A DNA stretch of 64,000 bases, taken from positions 248,001 to 312,000 of the forward strand of contig NZ_SWBM01000004.1 of NCBI RefSeq assembly GCF_005116465.1, in the 5' to 3' direction. The stretch is from Robertmurraya kyonggiensis. Its GTDB lineage: Bacteria > Bacillota > Bacilli > Bacillales > Cytobacillaceae. A program made the position numbers and the translations under genes. The notes beneath the pieces were generated by a model. That model searched no databases and was not told the DNA's origin. It worked only from the letters and a program-made list of their open reading frames with translations. Below, piece by piece: positions 36,087 to 45,618 of the stretch; the stretch's first letter is position 1, and each line of letters opens with the position of its first letter.

Positions 36087-36455
36087 ATGAGGACAAGGTC
36101 TTTGTTTTTCAATAGATTCTTGTCTGCATGACAAGCTTATGAAGACACTAATCTAAGCCGACCAGCAATTAGTGTCCGCATGAAGAGCTCATGAAGACAC
36201 TAATCCAAGCCAGACCACAATTAGAGTCCATGAAGACACTGTTCCAAGCAAGCACACAATTTGTGTCCGCATGAAGTGCTCATGAAGACACTATTCCAAG
36301 CAAGCACACAATTTGTGTCCGCATGAAGTGCTCATGAAGACACTAATCCAAGTCAGCACACAATTTGTGTCCGCATGAAGAGTCCATGAAGACACTAATC
36401 CAAGCACGACCTCAATTAGTGTCCGCATGAACGCTCCCCATGAAAACAGCTTTTT
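36087..36455. repeat. Tandem 52-bp palindromic repeat array, family A (second locus)
   Basis: Units start with ATGAAGACAC or variants at 36087 (degenerate), 36139, 36191, 36230, 36282, 36334, 36386 and 36440 (partial). Spacing is 52 bases except one 39-base unit, which lacks 13 bases between TTAGAGTCC and ATGAAG, and a final 54. The left arm GACACTA, right arm TTAGTGTC (TTTGTGTC in three units) and the CGCATGA...TCATGAAG junction palindrome are shared with the array at 6.6 kb, while the 18-base inner segment differs. It lies between the leuS terminator and the start of ytwF. The remaining bases (35928-36086) show no gene. Confidence 0.93.
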
Positions 36456-36497
36456 TCAACTCCACAGAAATCTTGTACTTATGACATATTCATCCAA

Positions 36498-36529
36498 ACA
36501 AAAATGCAGCCCCAATCGGACTGCATTTC
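36498..36529 (-). terminator. Terminator of leuS
   Basis: On the minus strand AAATGCAG(T) / CTGCATTT, with a loop including CCGATTGGGG, followed by TTTGTTTG. Confidence 0.8.
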
Positions 36530-36536
36530 TGGTTTA

Positions 36537-38951
36537 TTAATTCGCTACGATATTTACAAGCTTTCCAGGAACGGCAATTACTTTTCGTACTGTTTTTCCG
36601 TCGATTTGCTCTTTCACCGTTACATCACCCATTGCAATCTCTTCAAGGGCTTCTCTGTTCGCATCGGCTGGAACCATCAACTTCGCTTTTACCTTGCCGT
36701 TGATTTGGACAACAATCTCGACTTCATCATCTACAAGCTTCGCTTCATCAAAAGCTGGCCATGCTTCATAAGAAATCGTTTCAGTTCCACCAAGTTTCGA
36801 CCAAAGCTCTTCCGCAATATGAGGAGCGATTGGAGCAAGCATCTTCACAAAGCCTTCCACATAGCGTTTTGGTAAAACTGTTGCCTTGTAAGCTTCATTA
36901 ATGAAGACCATAAGCTGTGAAATCGCTGTGTTAAAGCGTAATCCCTCAAAATCCTCAGTAACCTTTTTCACAGTTTGGTGATAAACCTTTTCTAAAAGGG
37001 TATCTTCACTATCTTTTACCTTCGGACTCAAACTGCCATCCTCTTCCACTAACAAACGCCAAATTCGATCTAAGAAACGACGTGAGCCGTCAAGACCGTT
37101 CGTTGACCATGCAATCGATGCATCTAATGGACCCATGAACATTTCATAAAGGCGTAACGTATCTGCACCATGGCTTTCGATGATATCGTCAGGGTTCACA
37201 ACATTCCCCTTAGACTTACTCATTTTTTCATTACCTTCACCTAGGATCATCCCTTGGTTGAATAGCTTTTGGAACGGCTCTTTTGTTGAAACAACACCGA
37301 TATCATAAAGAACCTTATGCCAGAAACGAGCATATAGAAGGTGAAGTACCGCATGTTCTGCCCCACCAATATAAATATCAACAGGTAACCATTCTGCTAA
37401 TTTCTCTTTATCCGCTAATGCTTGATCGTTCTTCGGATCAATATAACGTAAATAGTACCAGCAGCTACCTGCCCATTGTGGCATTGTGTTTGTTTCTCTT
37501 CGACCTTTTTTACCTGTTTTCGGATCTACTACATTAACCCAGTCAGCGATATTCGCTAAAGGAGACTCACCTGTTCCAGAAGGCTTAATTTCTTTTGTCA
37601 CAGGAAGCGTTAATGGAAGCTCTTCTTCAGGGACTTCTGACATTGTGCCATCTTCCCAATGAATAATTGGAATTGGCTCACCCCAATAACGCTGACGGCT
37701 GAATAACCAGTCACGTAGTCGGTAGGTTACTTTCTTTGTTCCAATGCCTTTTTCTTCAAGCCAGAAAATCATTTTTGCAATGGCTTCTTCTTTATTCAAA
37801 CCATTTAAGAAATCAGAATTTACGTGCTCTCCGTCACCAGTATAAGCTTCTTTTGTGACATCGCCACCAGCAACAACCTCAATAATTGGTAAATCAAATT
37901 TTTGTGCGAATTCGTAGTCACGTTCGTCATGAGCTGGAACTGCCATAATCGCACCCGTACCGTAACTTGCAAGGACATAATCGGCGATCCAGATTGGCAT
38001 TTTTTCTCCATTAGCAGGATTAATCGCATATGCACCAGTAAAGACACCTGTTTTATCCTTCGCTAAGTCCGTACGCTCTAAATCACTCTTTGTTTTTACT
38101 TGGTCTAAGTATGTGTCTACCGCTACTTTTTGGTCAGCCGTTGTAATTTTACTAACTAAATCATGCTCAGGCGCAATAACAGCGTAAGTAGCACCAAATA
38201 ATGTATCCGGACGTGTTGTGAACACCGTGAATGTTTCATTATGACCATCAATTTGGAAAGTCACTTCAGCACCTTCAGAACGTCCAATCCAGTTACGTTG
38301 CATTTCTTTTAAGCTATCTGGCCAATCTAATTCTTCTAAGTCTTCAAGTAAGCGGTCAGCGTAAGCCGTAATTTTTAACATCCATTGTTTCATAGGACGA
38401 CGCTCAACTGGATGTCCACCGCGCTCACTTTTTCCATCGATAACTTCTTCATTTGCAAGAACTGTTCCAAGAGCTGGACACCAGTTCACCGCAACTTCAT
38501 CAATATAAGCAAGACCTTTTTCATATAGCTTTAAAAAGATCCATTGTGTCCACTTGTAATATTCAGGATCTGTTGTATTCACTTCACGATCCCAATCATA
38601 AGAAAAGCCTAACGCTTTAATTTGGCGCTTAAATGTTTCAATATTATGCTTTGTAAAATCTGCTGGGTCATTTCCTGTATCTAAAGCATATTGCTCTGCT
38701 GGAAGACCGAATGCATCCCACCCCATTGGATGCAGGACATTATAGCCTTGAGCACGCTTCATTCTTGAAAGAATATCAGTTGCTGTGTAGCCTTCAGGGT
38801 GACCTACGTGAAGACCGGCACCTGATGGATACGGGAACATATCAAGGGCATAAAATTTTCTTTTCCCTTTTTCTTCGCTCGTCTTGAATGTTTTGTTGTT
38901 TTCCCAGAAGTTTTGCCACTTCTTTTCAATTTCTTGATGATGAAAGCTCAT
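36537..38951 (-). CDS. leuS: Leucyl-tRNA synthetase
   Basis: The 804-residue class I synthetase has the HIGH-type motif HVGH (48-51) in [19 protein letters not shown], the CP1 editing domain (threonine-rich [12 protein letters not shown] and [12 protein letters not shown]), and KMSKSKGN near residue 577. It charges tRNA-Leu. The start [13 protein letters not shown] matches bacterial LeuRS, and AGGAGG-like GGAGGAACG precedes ATG at 38951. It is controlled by a T-box leader. Confidence 0.97.
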   Translation of the reverse strand: MSFHHQEIEKKWQNFWENNKTFKTSEEKGKRKFYALDMFPYPSGAGLHVGHPEGYTATDILSRMKRAQGYNVLHPMGWDAFGLPAEQYALDTGNDPADFTKHNIETFKRQIKALGFSYDWDREVNTTDPEYYKWTQWIFLKLYEKGLAYIDEVAVNWCPALGTVLANEEVIDGKSERGGHPVERRPMKQWMLKITAYADRLLEDLEELDWPDSLKEMQRNWIGRSEGAEVTFQIDGHNETFTVFTTRPDTLFGATYAVIAPEHDLVSKITTADQKVAVDTYLDQVKTKSDLERTDLAKDKTGVFTGAYAINPANGEKMPIWIADYVLASYGTGAIMAVPAHDERDYEFAQKFDLPIIEVVAGGDVTKEAYTGDGEHVNSDFLNGLNKEEAIAKMIFWLEEKGIGTKKVTYRLRDWLFSRQRYWGEPIPIIHWEDGTMSEVPEEELPLTLPVTKEIKPSGTGESPLANIADWVNVVDPKTGKKGRRETNTMPQWAGSCWYYLRYIDPKNDQALADKEKLAEWLPVDIYIGGAEHAVLHLLYARFWHKVLYDIGVVSTKEPFQKLFNQGMILGEGNEKMSKSKGNVVNPDDIIESHGADTLRLYEMFMGPLDASIAWSTNGLDGSRRFLDRIWRLLVEEDGSLSPKVKDSEDTLLEKVYHQTVKKVTEDFEGLRFNTAISQLMVFINEAYKATVLPKRYVEGFVKMLAPIAPHIAEELWSKLGGTETISYEAWPAFDEAKLVDDEVEIVVQINGKVKAKLMVPADANREALEEIAMGDVTVKEQIDGKTVRKVIAVPGKLVNIVAN

Positions 38952-39037
38952 CTTTCGTTCCTCCTAAAAATAGATAAAATATATTGCCATATGTACTGAC
39001 GAGACAGGCTGTAGTCGACTACAAGAATTTTTTGTAC

Positions 39038-39286
39038 AAAAAAACCCCTCATCCCTAAAAGGGACGAGAGGATTATATATCTCCCGCGGTACCACCCACA
39101 TTAGTGACCATGTCACTCGCTTCATTCATCCTTAACGCGGCCAACGGCAAGCACTACTAAAAATTCGCACTTGCGACTCAAAGGCGAGTTCATGATGGTC
39201 CCGGTTGACTTTCACCAGCCGTCAACTCTCTAATACGGGTTTCTTACACCATTACTATTCCTTATCACTGTCATTTAAATTTATTT
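39038..39286 (-). promoter_or_regulatory. T-box riboswitch leader of leuS, leucine-specific
   Basis: On the minus strand the leader has an AGAGAG/GGTGAAAG stem I region, a candidate specifier loop GAACTC with the leucine codon CTC, the hallmark T-box GGGTGGTACCGCGG (39092-39105), and a terminator CCTCTCGTCCC / GGGATGAGGGG with a T-run (39038-39072). Uncharged tRNA-Leu pairs with the specifier and with the antiterminator bulge (GGTACC side), allowing readthrough into leuS. Confidence 0.93.
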
Positions 39287-39292
39287 AAAAAT

Positions 39293-39321
39293 ATTGTATT
39301 AAATTTACGTTACATATGCAA
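39293..39321 (-). promoter_or_regulatory. SigA promoter of the leuS leader
   Basis: On the minus strand TTGCAT (39316-39321), 17 bases, TACAAT (39293-39298), immediately before the T-box leader. Confidence 0.7.
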
Positions 39322-39413
39322 GTGTATGTCGAATTCTTCGAGAATGTTCTTACCTTGTTAATCTTTTTTCCAAGAATTTCGGAAAAATATACATGAATGC
39401 TGGAAAAATCGAA

Positions 39414-40607
39414 TCAATTTCGAAAAACGACCGGCTCTTTCTGTGACGTCACCTTAAGTTTTCTGTCGTAAAATACAGTCGTCACTATGGATATCCCCAT
39501 TAAGAAAATCAGTACAGTAAACAGCATTGGCATTCCGTATAAGTCCACTAACAAACCACCGAGTACAGGCCCTATCATTCTTCCCCCTGTGGCAGTGCTA
39601 TTTACAATTCCTTGATAAAAGCCATCTCTCCCTTTTGGAGCAAGCTTAGAAGCAATTGTTGGAACAGCAGGCCATACAAGCATTTCCCCGATAGTTAAAA
39701 TCACCATTGCAGTCATAAAGCCAGAGAAGGCTACTGCTTTCGCAGCTACCATAAATGACCCAATAAAAATCAGCATTCCAATAACCATTTGCAACTTCAA
39801 GTTTTTCTCGAACGATTTTAATGCACGATTTAAAATCGGCTGACCTAAAACAATTAAAGCACCATTCACAGTCCACAAAAAGCTATATTGCTTTAAAGAA
39901 ATATTCAGCTCCTGTGTATACGTAGAAATCGTCGCTTGCCATTGAACATATCCGACCCAACATAAAAGATAGCCTACACATAGTGTGAGTATTGCGTACA
40001 GCTTCGTGTAATCCTTAATTGGTTGTCTCTCTAAAAAAACTGTTGGCTGCACTTGAGAACCTGATTTAATTTTTCTATATCCAAAAAGGGCAATGAATAA
40101 GAAGATGAAATACATGAGTGTATTCGCTAAAAAGATCCATTCAAATGAAAAAGAGGCAACGATCCCACCGAGTGTTGACCCTACCGCAACACCTAAGTTT
40201 TGTGCAACATATAAGGCATTAAAAGCCTTTCTTCCCCCTTCCTTCCAAACTGAACCCGCCATCGCGTACATGGAAGGAAAGATAATCCCAGATCCGAATC
40301 CGATAATCGTAAGTAAAATAACATATGGTAACCAATCGTGCCATATCGTTAACCCTGTTAGAGCAGTAACGGTTATTCCAATTCCAAGAAGGATTGATTT
40401 ATATCCTCCAATTTTATCAAAAAGACTACCACCAAATAGATTTCCAATCACTGACGCTCCTGCATTCAGCATCAATACAAATCCTGCAACGGATAGTGAC
40501 TTTCCTAAGTGTTCATGAATGTAAATTGCATTTAATGGCCATAAAAAAGAAGATCCTGTAACATTAACAGCCATCCCAATTATTAAAAGCCAGAGAGAAC
40601 GAGGCAT
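39414..40607 (-). CDS. yttB: MFS transporter YttB
   Basis: The 397-residue protein has 12 hydrophobic spans and the MFS loop GGSLFDKIGGYKSI (motif A between spans 2 and 3), with a second-half break near residue 195. It is probably a drug or small-solute efflux pump; the substrate is unknown. ATG at 40607 follows GGAG by seven bases. No recognisable regulator neighbour. Confidence 0.83.
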   Translation of the reverse strand: MPRSLWLLIIGMAVNVTGSSFLWPLNAIYIHEHLGKSLSVAGFVLMLNAGASVIGNLFGGSLFDKIGGYKSILLGIGITVTALTGLTIWHDWLPYVILLTIIGFGSGIIFPSMYAMAGSVWKEGGRKAFNALYVAQNLGVAVGSTLGGIVASFSFEWIFLANTLMYFIFLFIALFGYRKIKSGSQVQPTVFLERQPIKDYTKLYAILTLCVGYLLCWVGYVQWQATISTYTQELNISLKQYSFLWTVNGALIVLGQPILNRALKSFEKNLKLQMVIGMLIFIGSFMVAAKAVAFSGFMTAMVILTIGEMLVWPAVPTIASKLAPKGRDGFYQGIVNSTATGGRMIGPVLGGLLVDLYGMPMLFTVLIFLMGISIVTTVFYDRKLKVTSQKEPVVFRN

Positions 40608-40720
40608 ACCATCGCTCCTTTCCGGTTAATTCTCCAAAGTCTCAAGATTATATCTTATTCCTTTTTCAGAAGGAGTTCAATGAATAAGTTTTGACAAATC
40701 TTGATGTTGATTTAGAGACA

Positions 40721-40772
40721 GAAAAGCTGTCCGCAAAAGGTCATGAAAACCCTTTGGGACAGCTTCTTTTCT
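40721..40772 (-). terminator. Terminator of the ytzC cluster
   Basis: On the minus strand AAGCTGTCC / GGACAGCTT closes an inner AAAGG/CCTTT helix and is followed by TTCT. The sequence GTCCGC...TCATGAAAAC within it resembles the core of the family A repeats. Confidence 0.75.
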
Positions 40773-40774
40773 AC

Positions 40775-40951
40775 TTATCGGGATTGCTCCGGCTCAGGAT
40801 GAAACTTTGATTTAACCGGTTGCCCTTTTTTCTCGTATTTCTTTTTGGCTTGCTTTACTTGATCGAAATCCTGACCCAATTCAATATCCTGGTTGTTGAT
40901 GCCATTTCTTGTTTTTTGTTCAGGATTATTTTGTTTGGACCGTTTTTTCAC
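40775..40951 (-). CDS. Small hydrophilic protein, function unknown
   Basis: A 58-codon frame reads MKKRSKQNNPEQKTRNGINN onward: lysine- and glutamine-rich, strongly basic at first, with QDIELGQDFD in the middle and ending HPEPEQSR. GTG at 40951 has GAGAGG eight bases upstream, a convincing ribosome site, and the frame ends right at a terminator. The composition recalls small acid-soluble spore proteins, but no family motif is recognised. It is 15 bases downstream of ytzC, so probably cotranscribed. Confidence 0.65.
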   Translation of the reverse strand: MKKRSKQNNPEQKTRNGINNQDIELGQDFDQVKQAKKKYEKKGQPVKSKFHPEPEQSR

Positions 40952-40966
40952 GAGGCATTCCTCTCC

Positions 40967-41230
40967 TTAATGTTCGTGTAAAATCATATTATTTTGGACC
41001 TGCTGCAGCTGAAGTCGCATGCGATGGAGCTGTTCTCTTTGCTGACCATTCGAACTGTGTGCCATTTTCGCTAAATCATTATAAGCCGTCTCAATTTGCT
41101 GCATGGCTTCGGTAAATTCACCTTCATTGTAATTTTCTTGTCTCGTATGTTCCTGGTATTGTTCATGAGCGTTACGAATTGCATCCTCACATTGTTGAAG
41201 AAGGTTTTCTACTGATTGACGTGTCGCCAT
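40967..41230 (-). CDS. ytzC: Small helical protein YtzC (DUF2524)
   Basis: The 87-residue protein is predicted wholly helical, rich in Gln and Glu (QQCEDAIRNAHEQYQEHTRQ), ending RMRLQLQQVQNNMILHEH. It matches the YtzC/DUF2524 family of unknown function. ATG at 41230 lies nine bases after GGGAGG; the frame's start at 41272 has no site. Divergent from ytqA. Confidence 0.8.
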   Translation of the reverse strand: MATRQSVENLLQQCEDAIRNAHEQYQEHTRQENYNEGEFTEAMQQIETAYNDLAKMAHSSNGQQREQLHRMRLQLQQVQNNMILHEH

Positions 41231-41402
41231 CCCTTTTAACCTCCCGACATTTATCATGAGAAAATGAAGCAATCAATGCTTCCCTGTTAGTTTGTTCACA
41301 ACAAGTTTTCCTTACACCTTAATTTCAAATATACTCCATTATGAAAATTACGCATTTCATGTTAAAATTTTTCTTATGAATTTCAGAGGAGGGGAAACTG
41401 AA

Positions 41403-42365
41403 TTGAATCAGACAAACCCATTTCCATATGCTATAGATGAAAAACGATATCATACATGGAATTACCATTTACGCCAACAATTTGGCCATAAAGTATTTAA
41501 GGTTGCCCTTGATGGCGGCTTTGATTGTCCGAACCGCGACGGCACTGTTGCACACGGCGGATGTACTTTTTGTAGTGCTGCTGGTTCTGGTGACTTTGCC
41601 GGGAATCGCGTGGATGATTTAGAAGTACAATTTAAAGAAATTAAGGACAAAATGCACGAAAAATGGAAAGACGGCAAATATATGGCCTATTTCCAAGCTT
41701 TTACGAATACTCATGCACCTGTGGCTGAGCTTCGTGAAAAATTCGAAAAAGTTTTATCACAAGAAGGTGTCGTTGGACTTTCCATCGCGACTCGTCCAGA
41801 CTGTCTGCCAGATGATGTAGTCGAGTACCTTGCTGAATTAAATGAACGAACTTATCTTTGGGTAGAGCTCGGCCTCCAAACGGTTCATGAACGAACAGCT
41901 CTTTTAATTAATCGTGCCCATGATTTTGAATGCTATGTACAGGGTGTTGAAAAGCTTCGCAAACATGGAATTCGCGTATGTACACACATCATTAATGGCT
42001 TGCCTTTAGAAAACTATGACATGATGATGGAAACGGCTCGTGAGGTTGCTAAGCTAGACGTCCAAGGAATCAAAATTCACCTCCTTCACTTGTTAAAAGG
42101 AACACCAATGGTGAAACAGTATGAAAAGGGTATTCTTGAGTTTCTTACTAAAGAAGATTACGTAAGCTTAGTTTGCGATCAATTAGAAATCATCCCATCG
42201 GAAATGATTGTTCACCGTATTACTGGAGATGGACCGATTGATTTAATGATTGGACCAATGTGGAGTGTTAACAAATGGGAAGTATTGAACGCTATTGACG
42301 CAGAGTTGAAGCGCCGAGGTAGCTGGCAAGGTAAGTTTTACAATCAAGTTGAGGTAAACCAATGA
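41403..42365 (+). CDS. ytqA: Radical SAM protein YtqA (TIGR01212 family)
   Basis: The 320-residue protein has an atypical cluster motif, DCPNRDGTVAHGGCTFCS, with Cys42, Cys54 and Cys57 as likely 4Fe-4S ligands, then SAM-binding segments (YFQAFTNTHAP, GLSIATRPDCLP, WVELGLQT, VCTHIINGLP) as in Elp3-like radical SAM proteins. The family is linked by context to tRNA wobble modification, and here it overlaps ytqB. The true start is TTG at 41403, eight bases after GGAGGGG, not the frame's first codon at 41292. Confidence 0.87.
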   Translation: MNQTNPFPYAIDEKRYHTWNYHLRQQFGHKVFKVALDGGFDCPNRDGTVAHGGCTFCSAAGSGDFAGNRVDDLEVQFKEIKDKMHEKWKDGKYMAYFQAFTNTHAPVAELREKFEKVLSQEGVVGLSIATRPDCLPDDVVEYLAELNERTYLWVELGLQTVHERTALLINRAHDFECYVQGVEKLRKHGIRVCTHIINGLPLENYDMMMETAREVAKLDVQGIKIHLLHLLKGTPMVKQYEKGILEFLTKEDYVSLVCDQLEIIPSEMIVHRITGDGPIDLMIGPMWSVNKWEVLNAIDAELKRRGSWQGKFYNQVEVNQ

Positions 42366-42934
42366 AGTTAGAAGGTATTCTACCTTTTGCTCGAACACTG
42401 CTACAAAAAGCTGTCAAACCAGGCGATATCGTCGTAGATGCAACACTTGGAAACGGTCATGATACACTTTTTCTGGCTAAACTAGTTGGACAACATGGAC
42501 ATGTATTTGGCTATGATATTCAAGCAGAAGCAATCACTAGTACCGAGAAGAAGCTACTTGAGCAGGATCTTGCAGAAAGGGTAACTCTTTTTCATAAAGG
42601 TCATGAGGAAATTCTATCATCGGTGCCTGCTTCCATGCATGGGAAAGTAACTGGGGCTATTTTCAACTTAGGTTATTTACCTGGTGGTGACAAATCGATT
42701 GTGACGCAAGCGAACACAACCATTGCCGCCATCGAACAATTGATTGAAATTCTAGCTCCAGAAGGCATCATTGTTTTAGTTATTTATCATGGTCATGAAG
42801 AAGGAGCCGTAGAGCGCGACAAGGTCGTTCCTTTTGTCCAACAGCTCGATCAAAAAAGAGTTCATGTACTTCAATACCAATTCATAAATCAAGAAAACAA
42901 TCCTCCATTTATTGTGGCGATTGAAAAAAGATAA
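42362..42934 (+). CDS. ytqB: SAM-dependent methyltransferase YtqB (MnmM)
   Basis: The 190-residue Rossmann methyltransferase has the SAM loop VVDATLGNGHDTLFLA and NLGYLPGGDK. YtqB has been reported as MnmM, the methylase that completes mnm5(s2)U at tRNA position 34 in Gram-positive bacteria. Its ATG overlaps the ytqA stop (ATGA), so the two are coupled, supporting a joint role in tRNA modification. Confidence 0.88.
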   Translation: MKLEGILPFARTLLQKAVKPGDIVVDATLGNGHDTLFLAKLVGQHGHVFGYDIQAEAITSTEKKLLEQDLAERVTLFHKGHEEILSSVPASMHGKVTGAIFNLGYLPGGDKSIVTQANTTIAAIEQLIEILAPEGIIVLVIYHGHEEGAVERDKVVPFVQQLDQKRVHVLQYQFINQENNPPFIVAIEKR

Positions 42935-42943
42935 AGCCTTATG

Positions 42944-42977
42944 GACCAAATCATATTAGCGATTTGGTCTATTTTTT
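42944..42977 (+). terminator. Terminator of ytqAB
   Basis: GACCAAATC / GATTTGGTC with an eight-base loop, followed by TATTTTTT. Confidence 0.88.
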
Positions 42978-43061
42978 GTAAATTCTTTTGTTTTTAGCGA
43001 GGGAAATTGTAATTGGATAGCGAATTAAAATTAGACGTAAATTTTAAGGGATGATGATTAG

Positions 43062-43637
43062 GTGGACATACTATTCATTCGGCATGGTCAAGGAGAACAT
43101 ACTTTAGATATCCCGAAAAGTTTTCAAATTGAAAATCCCTCTTTAACATCCAAAGGTATGGAGCAAGCAAAATTATTAAGGAAGACATTCCCTTTAAGCC
43201 ATAATGATGTTATTTTTATAAGTCCTCTCAGAAGAACTCTTCAAACCGCTCAAATATGGAGCGAGAAAATAGCCTGTCGTAAGATAGTAAGTCCTTTAGT
43301 CTCTCCACGCATGTTTCCTTTACTTCCAAATAAAAATACATTACCTTGCGATACATTACCCGTTGTTGCAACCATCAAAAAAGAGTTTCCAAATTTCGAA
43401 GTGGACATGACCGTTTCTCATGATTTATGGATAGATGGAATTAATATTTTGCCTGAACATGAGTTCATAAATGTGGGGAAGGAATTTATTGCGGCCTGTA
43501 AGTCTTTACACAAAGAAAAAATGTATATTGTATCTCATGACGGAACTATAACCTCTTATCGTCAGTTAATTTCAGGAGAAAAATTATCAAGAGAGGATTT
43601 CCAATTTGAGACAGGATGGGCTAAAGTCAGTTGCTAA
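43062..43637 (+). CDS. Histidine phosphatase family protein
   Basis: The 191-residue protein starts with the phosphatase motif LFIRHGQGEHT (catalytic His in RHG) and has ISPLRRTLQTA and the second histidine in IVSHDGT. It is a phosphoglycerate-mutase-like phosphatase with unknown substrate. The start is GTG at 43062. It sits with the next gene between ytqB and ytpB, where B. subtilis has no counterpart that I recall; probably accessory. Confidence 0.8.
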   Translation: MDILFIRHGQGEHTLDIPKSFQIENPSLTSKGMEQAKLLRKTFPLSHNDVIFISPLRRTLQTAQIWSEKIACRKIVSPLVSPRMFPLLPNKNTLPCDTLPVVATIKKEFPNFEVDMTVSHDLWIDGINILPEHEFINVGKEFIAACKSLHKEKMYIVSHDGTITSYRQLISGEKLSREDFQFETGWAKVSC

Positions 43638-43692
43638 GTTAGAAATCGTTGAATGAATAATCATACCAATAACGTTGCTTTAGGATGTGAAA

Positions 43693-44493
43693 ATGAATAT
43701 GGTAATGAACAAAGAATTAGCACATGTTTTGGAAAGGTCAGAGGTAGATTGTCTACACTCACGTCTTACTGCCATAAAAGAGATAGCAGGCAATCCGATG
43801 GGGGTAGAAATACAAACCTTTGGGAGCGCTACAGCTTTTTCAGTAAAAAATATTCCAGGGCCATCGTTCAATACTATAAAAGGATTAAAAGACGGTGATG
43901 AAAAATACATAGATGAAATAATCGATTTTTACAACGGGAAAAAGATTCCTTTGCGATTCGAGCTAACTCCTGGACATGTTTCTTCGACATTCCTCACATA
44001 TTTGTCGGAGATAGGATTTTATCAAAATGATTTTCATACTACTCTTTACGCAAAAGGTCATGAAGCTAAAGGAGAGAAAAACCTCTCCATCCATGAATTA
44101 AAAAGGGACGAATTCGAAACCTTCGCGGAAATATACACACAAGGGTTCCAAATGCCTTCCTTTCTAAAAAAAGGAGTAGCACAAAATAATGAAATTCTTC
44201 ATGACAAAAAAGGCTGGACATTTTACCTTGGCTGTATTGACGACGAACCTGCTGGAATTGGGGTCCTATTTATGAAAGATAATATAGCCACTCTCGCAGC
44301 AGCCGCTACAACACCGCAATTTAGAAATAAAGGAATTCAGAGCTCCTTAATTAAACATCGAATTTATCACGCTACCCAAAAAGGGTGCAACTTACTTGTC
44401 AGTCAAGCAAGATTCGGCTCCACAAGTCAAAATAATATGGAAAGGGCAGGTTTTAAACTAGGTTATACGAAATCAATCTGGATAAAAAAATAA
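43693..44493 (+). CDS. GNAT-family N-acetyltransferase
   Basis: The 266-residue protein has a C-terminal GNAT fold: the acetyl-CoA segment AAAATTPQFRNKGIQSSL (variant of the Q/RxxGxG/A loop) and NNMERAGFKLGYTKS. The N-terminal 110 residues may be a second, degenerate GNAT-like half. ATG at 43693 lies seven bases after AGGA. It follows the phosphatase gene by 55 bases and ends at a strong terminator; the pair looks like a small insertion. Confidence 0.78.
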   Translation: MNMVMNKELAHVLERSEVDCLHSRLTAIKEIAGNPMGVEIQTFGSATAFSVKNIPGPSFNTIKGLKDGDEKYIDEIIDFYNGKKIPLRFELTPGHVSSTFLTYLSEIGFYQNDFHTTLYAKGHEAKGEKNLSIHELKRDEFETFAEIYTQGFQMPSFLKKGVAQNNEILHDKKGWTFYLGCIDDEPAGIGVLFMKDNIATLAAAATTPQFRNKGIQSSLIKHRIYHATQKGCNLLVSQARFGSTSQNNMERAGFKLGYTKSIWIKK

Positions 44494-44525
44494 ACGCATG
44501 GACTTGAACATCCATGCGTTTTTTA
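44493..44525 (+). terminator. Terminator after the GNAT gene
   Basis: AACGCATGGA / TCCATGCGTT with an eight-base loop followed by TTTT. Confidence 0.9.
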
Positions 44526-44528
44526 TAA

Positions 44529-45605
44529 TTATCTCATTGATGGTATCCACTTCTGAACCTTTCGATATGCTCGTCCATTAATATAGAAAAAGAAACTAAT
44601 CAATCCGCTGCTACGAATCATTTCTTTTGCTAAAAGACGAACCGTTTTTTGATTCCGAACCTTCTCATCTGACAGATAAATCCCTACTAATCCACGATTG
44701 ATCAACTGATGAAAACGGCGATTTGGAAGGCCTTCCGTATGTTTATCTGCTTCTTCTACGAAGTGCTTCAACCGCTCAAATAAGCTCTGCTCATTTTTAT
44801 AATAAAAACAGAAATTCAAATCTCCACCTATTTTATCTTCTTCCTGATCAATAAAATAATCCAATAAAATATGAAGGCCTTGAATATAAGGAAAATACCC
44901 TTTTCGAATTTGTTCTGCATGTCCTTCTTCAAAATCAATGCTCATACCGTAAGAAGCTAAACAAAATATTCCTAAGGTTGAACCTGAACAAGCTGAAAAT
45001 TCATACCATTCCATCTCAGGGATATCCTCTTTATGTTCTTGAAACCAATTTTGCAAACGCGGAACCCGCTCGTCCACCTTCACATGCTTATGTATCTGTA
45101 AATCACAATAATACTGACAAAGCTCTAATAAATATTCCTTAATAACATGATAGTTCGGATTATTCTCCAAGACTTTTTGACAAGTCTTAACAAGTTCGCA
45201 TAAATAACCGCCATCCTCTTTTTCTAAACGATAACGATAATAATCTTGATGCTCTTTTCCAACCGTTAATGCCACTGCCATCGACTCATGTAAAGCGGAA
45301 AAATCATCTGGATCAAGTGATGTACTCCTATCACAAAGATTATCCAAATAGTCACTGATCGTTTGATAGGCAACAATAAACTTAATTGCCTCGTCATAAC
45401 GATCTCCAGCCATAAAAGCTAAGATTGAGCCACCCTCACAATGAAAGGTTTTACTTTCAATGCTGGCAAGCGCCTGTCTCCTAAGCTCTTCATCTGGAAT
45501 TTCTTCCGCTCTCTTCTTCCAGTAAGCAAGTTCCTTATGAGCGGTTGGCAGTATTTTTCTGTACACTTTCGCCATAAGGGAAAGTGGTTCAGATGGTATA
45601 GTCAT
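44529..45605 (-). CDS. ytpB: Tetraprenyl-beta-curcumene synthase YtpB
   Basis: The 358-residue alpha-helical protein matches YtpB (DUF2600), which converts heptaprenyl diphosphate to tetraprenyl-beta-curcumene in the sesquarterpene pathway of Bacillus. The aspartate-rich region YQTISDYLDNLCDR (metal-diphosphate binding) is visible, as is DYFIDQEEDKIGGD. The start is the ATG at 45605, seven bases after GGAGG. It lies 13 bases after ytpA in the same operon. Confidence 0.9.
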   Translation of the reverse strand: MTIPSEPLSLMAKVYRKILPTAHKELAYWKKRAEEIPDEELRRQALASIESKTFHCEGGSILAFMAGDRYDEAIKFIVAYQTISDYLDNLCDRSTSLDPDDFSALHESMAVALTVGKEHQDYYRYRLEKEDGGYLCELVKTCQKVLENNPNYHVIKEYLLELCQYYCDLQIHKHVKVDERVPRLQNWFQEHKEDIPEMEWYEFSACSGSTLGIFCLASYGMSIDFEEGHAEQIRKGYFPYIQGLHILLDYFIDQEEDKIGGDLNFCFYYKNEQSLFERLKHFVEEADKHTEGLPNRRFHQLINRGLVGIYLSDEKVRNQKTVRLLAKEMIRSSGLISFFFYINGRAYRKVQKWIPSMR

Positions 45606-45618
45606 TAAAAAACCTCCG

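Noticed and set aside
36139-36430. Coding repeats starting at the recurring ATGAAG
   Set aside because: The period of 52 is not a multiple of three, so the frame is lost from unit to unit, and no ribosome sites precede the ATGs.
43653-43898. Separate 81-codon gene before the GNAT gene
   Set aside because: It overlaps the GNAT gene in another frame and has no ribosome site.
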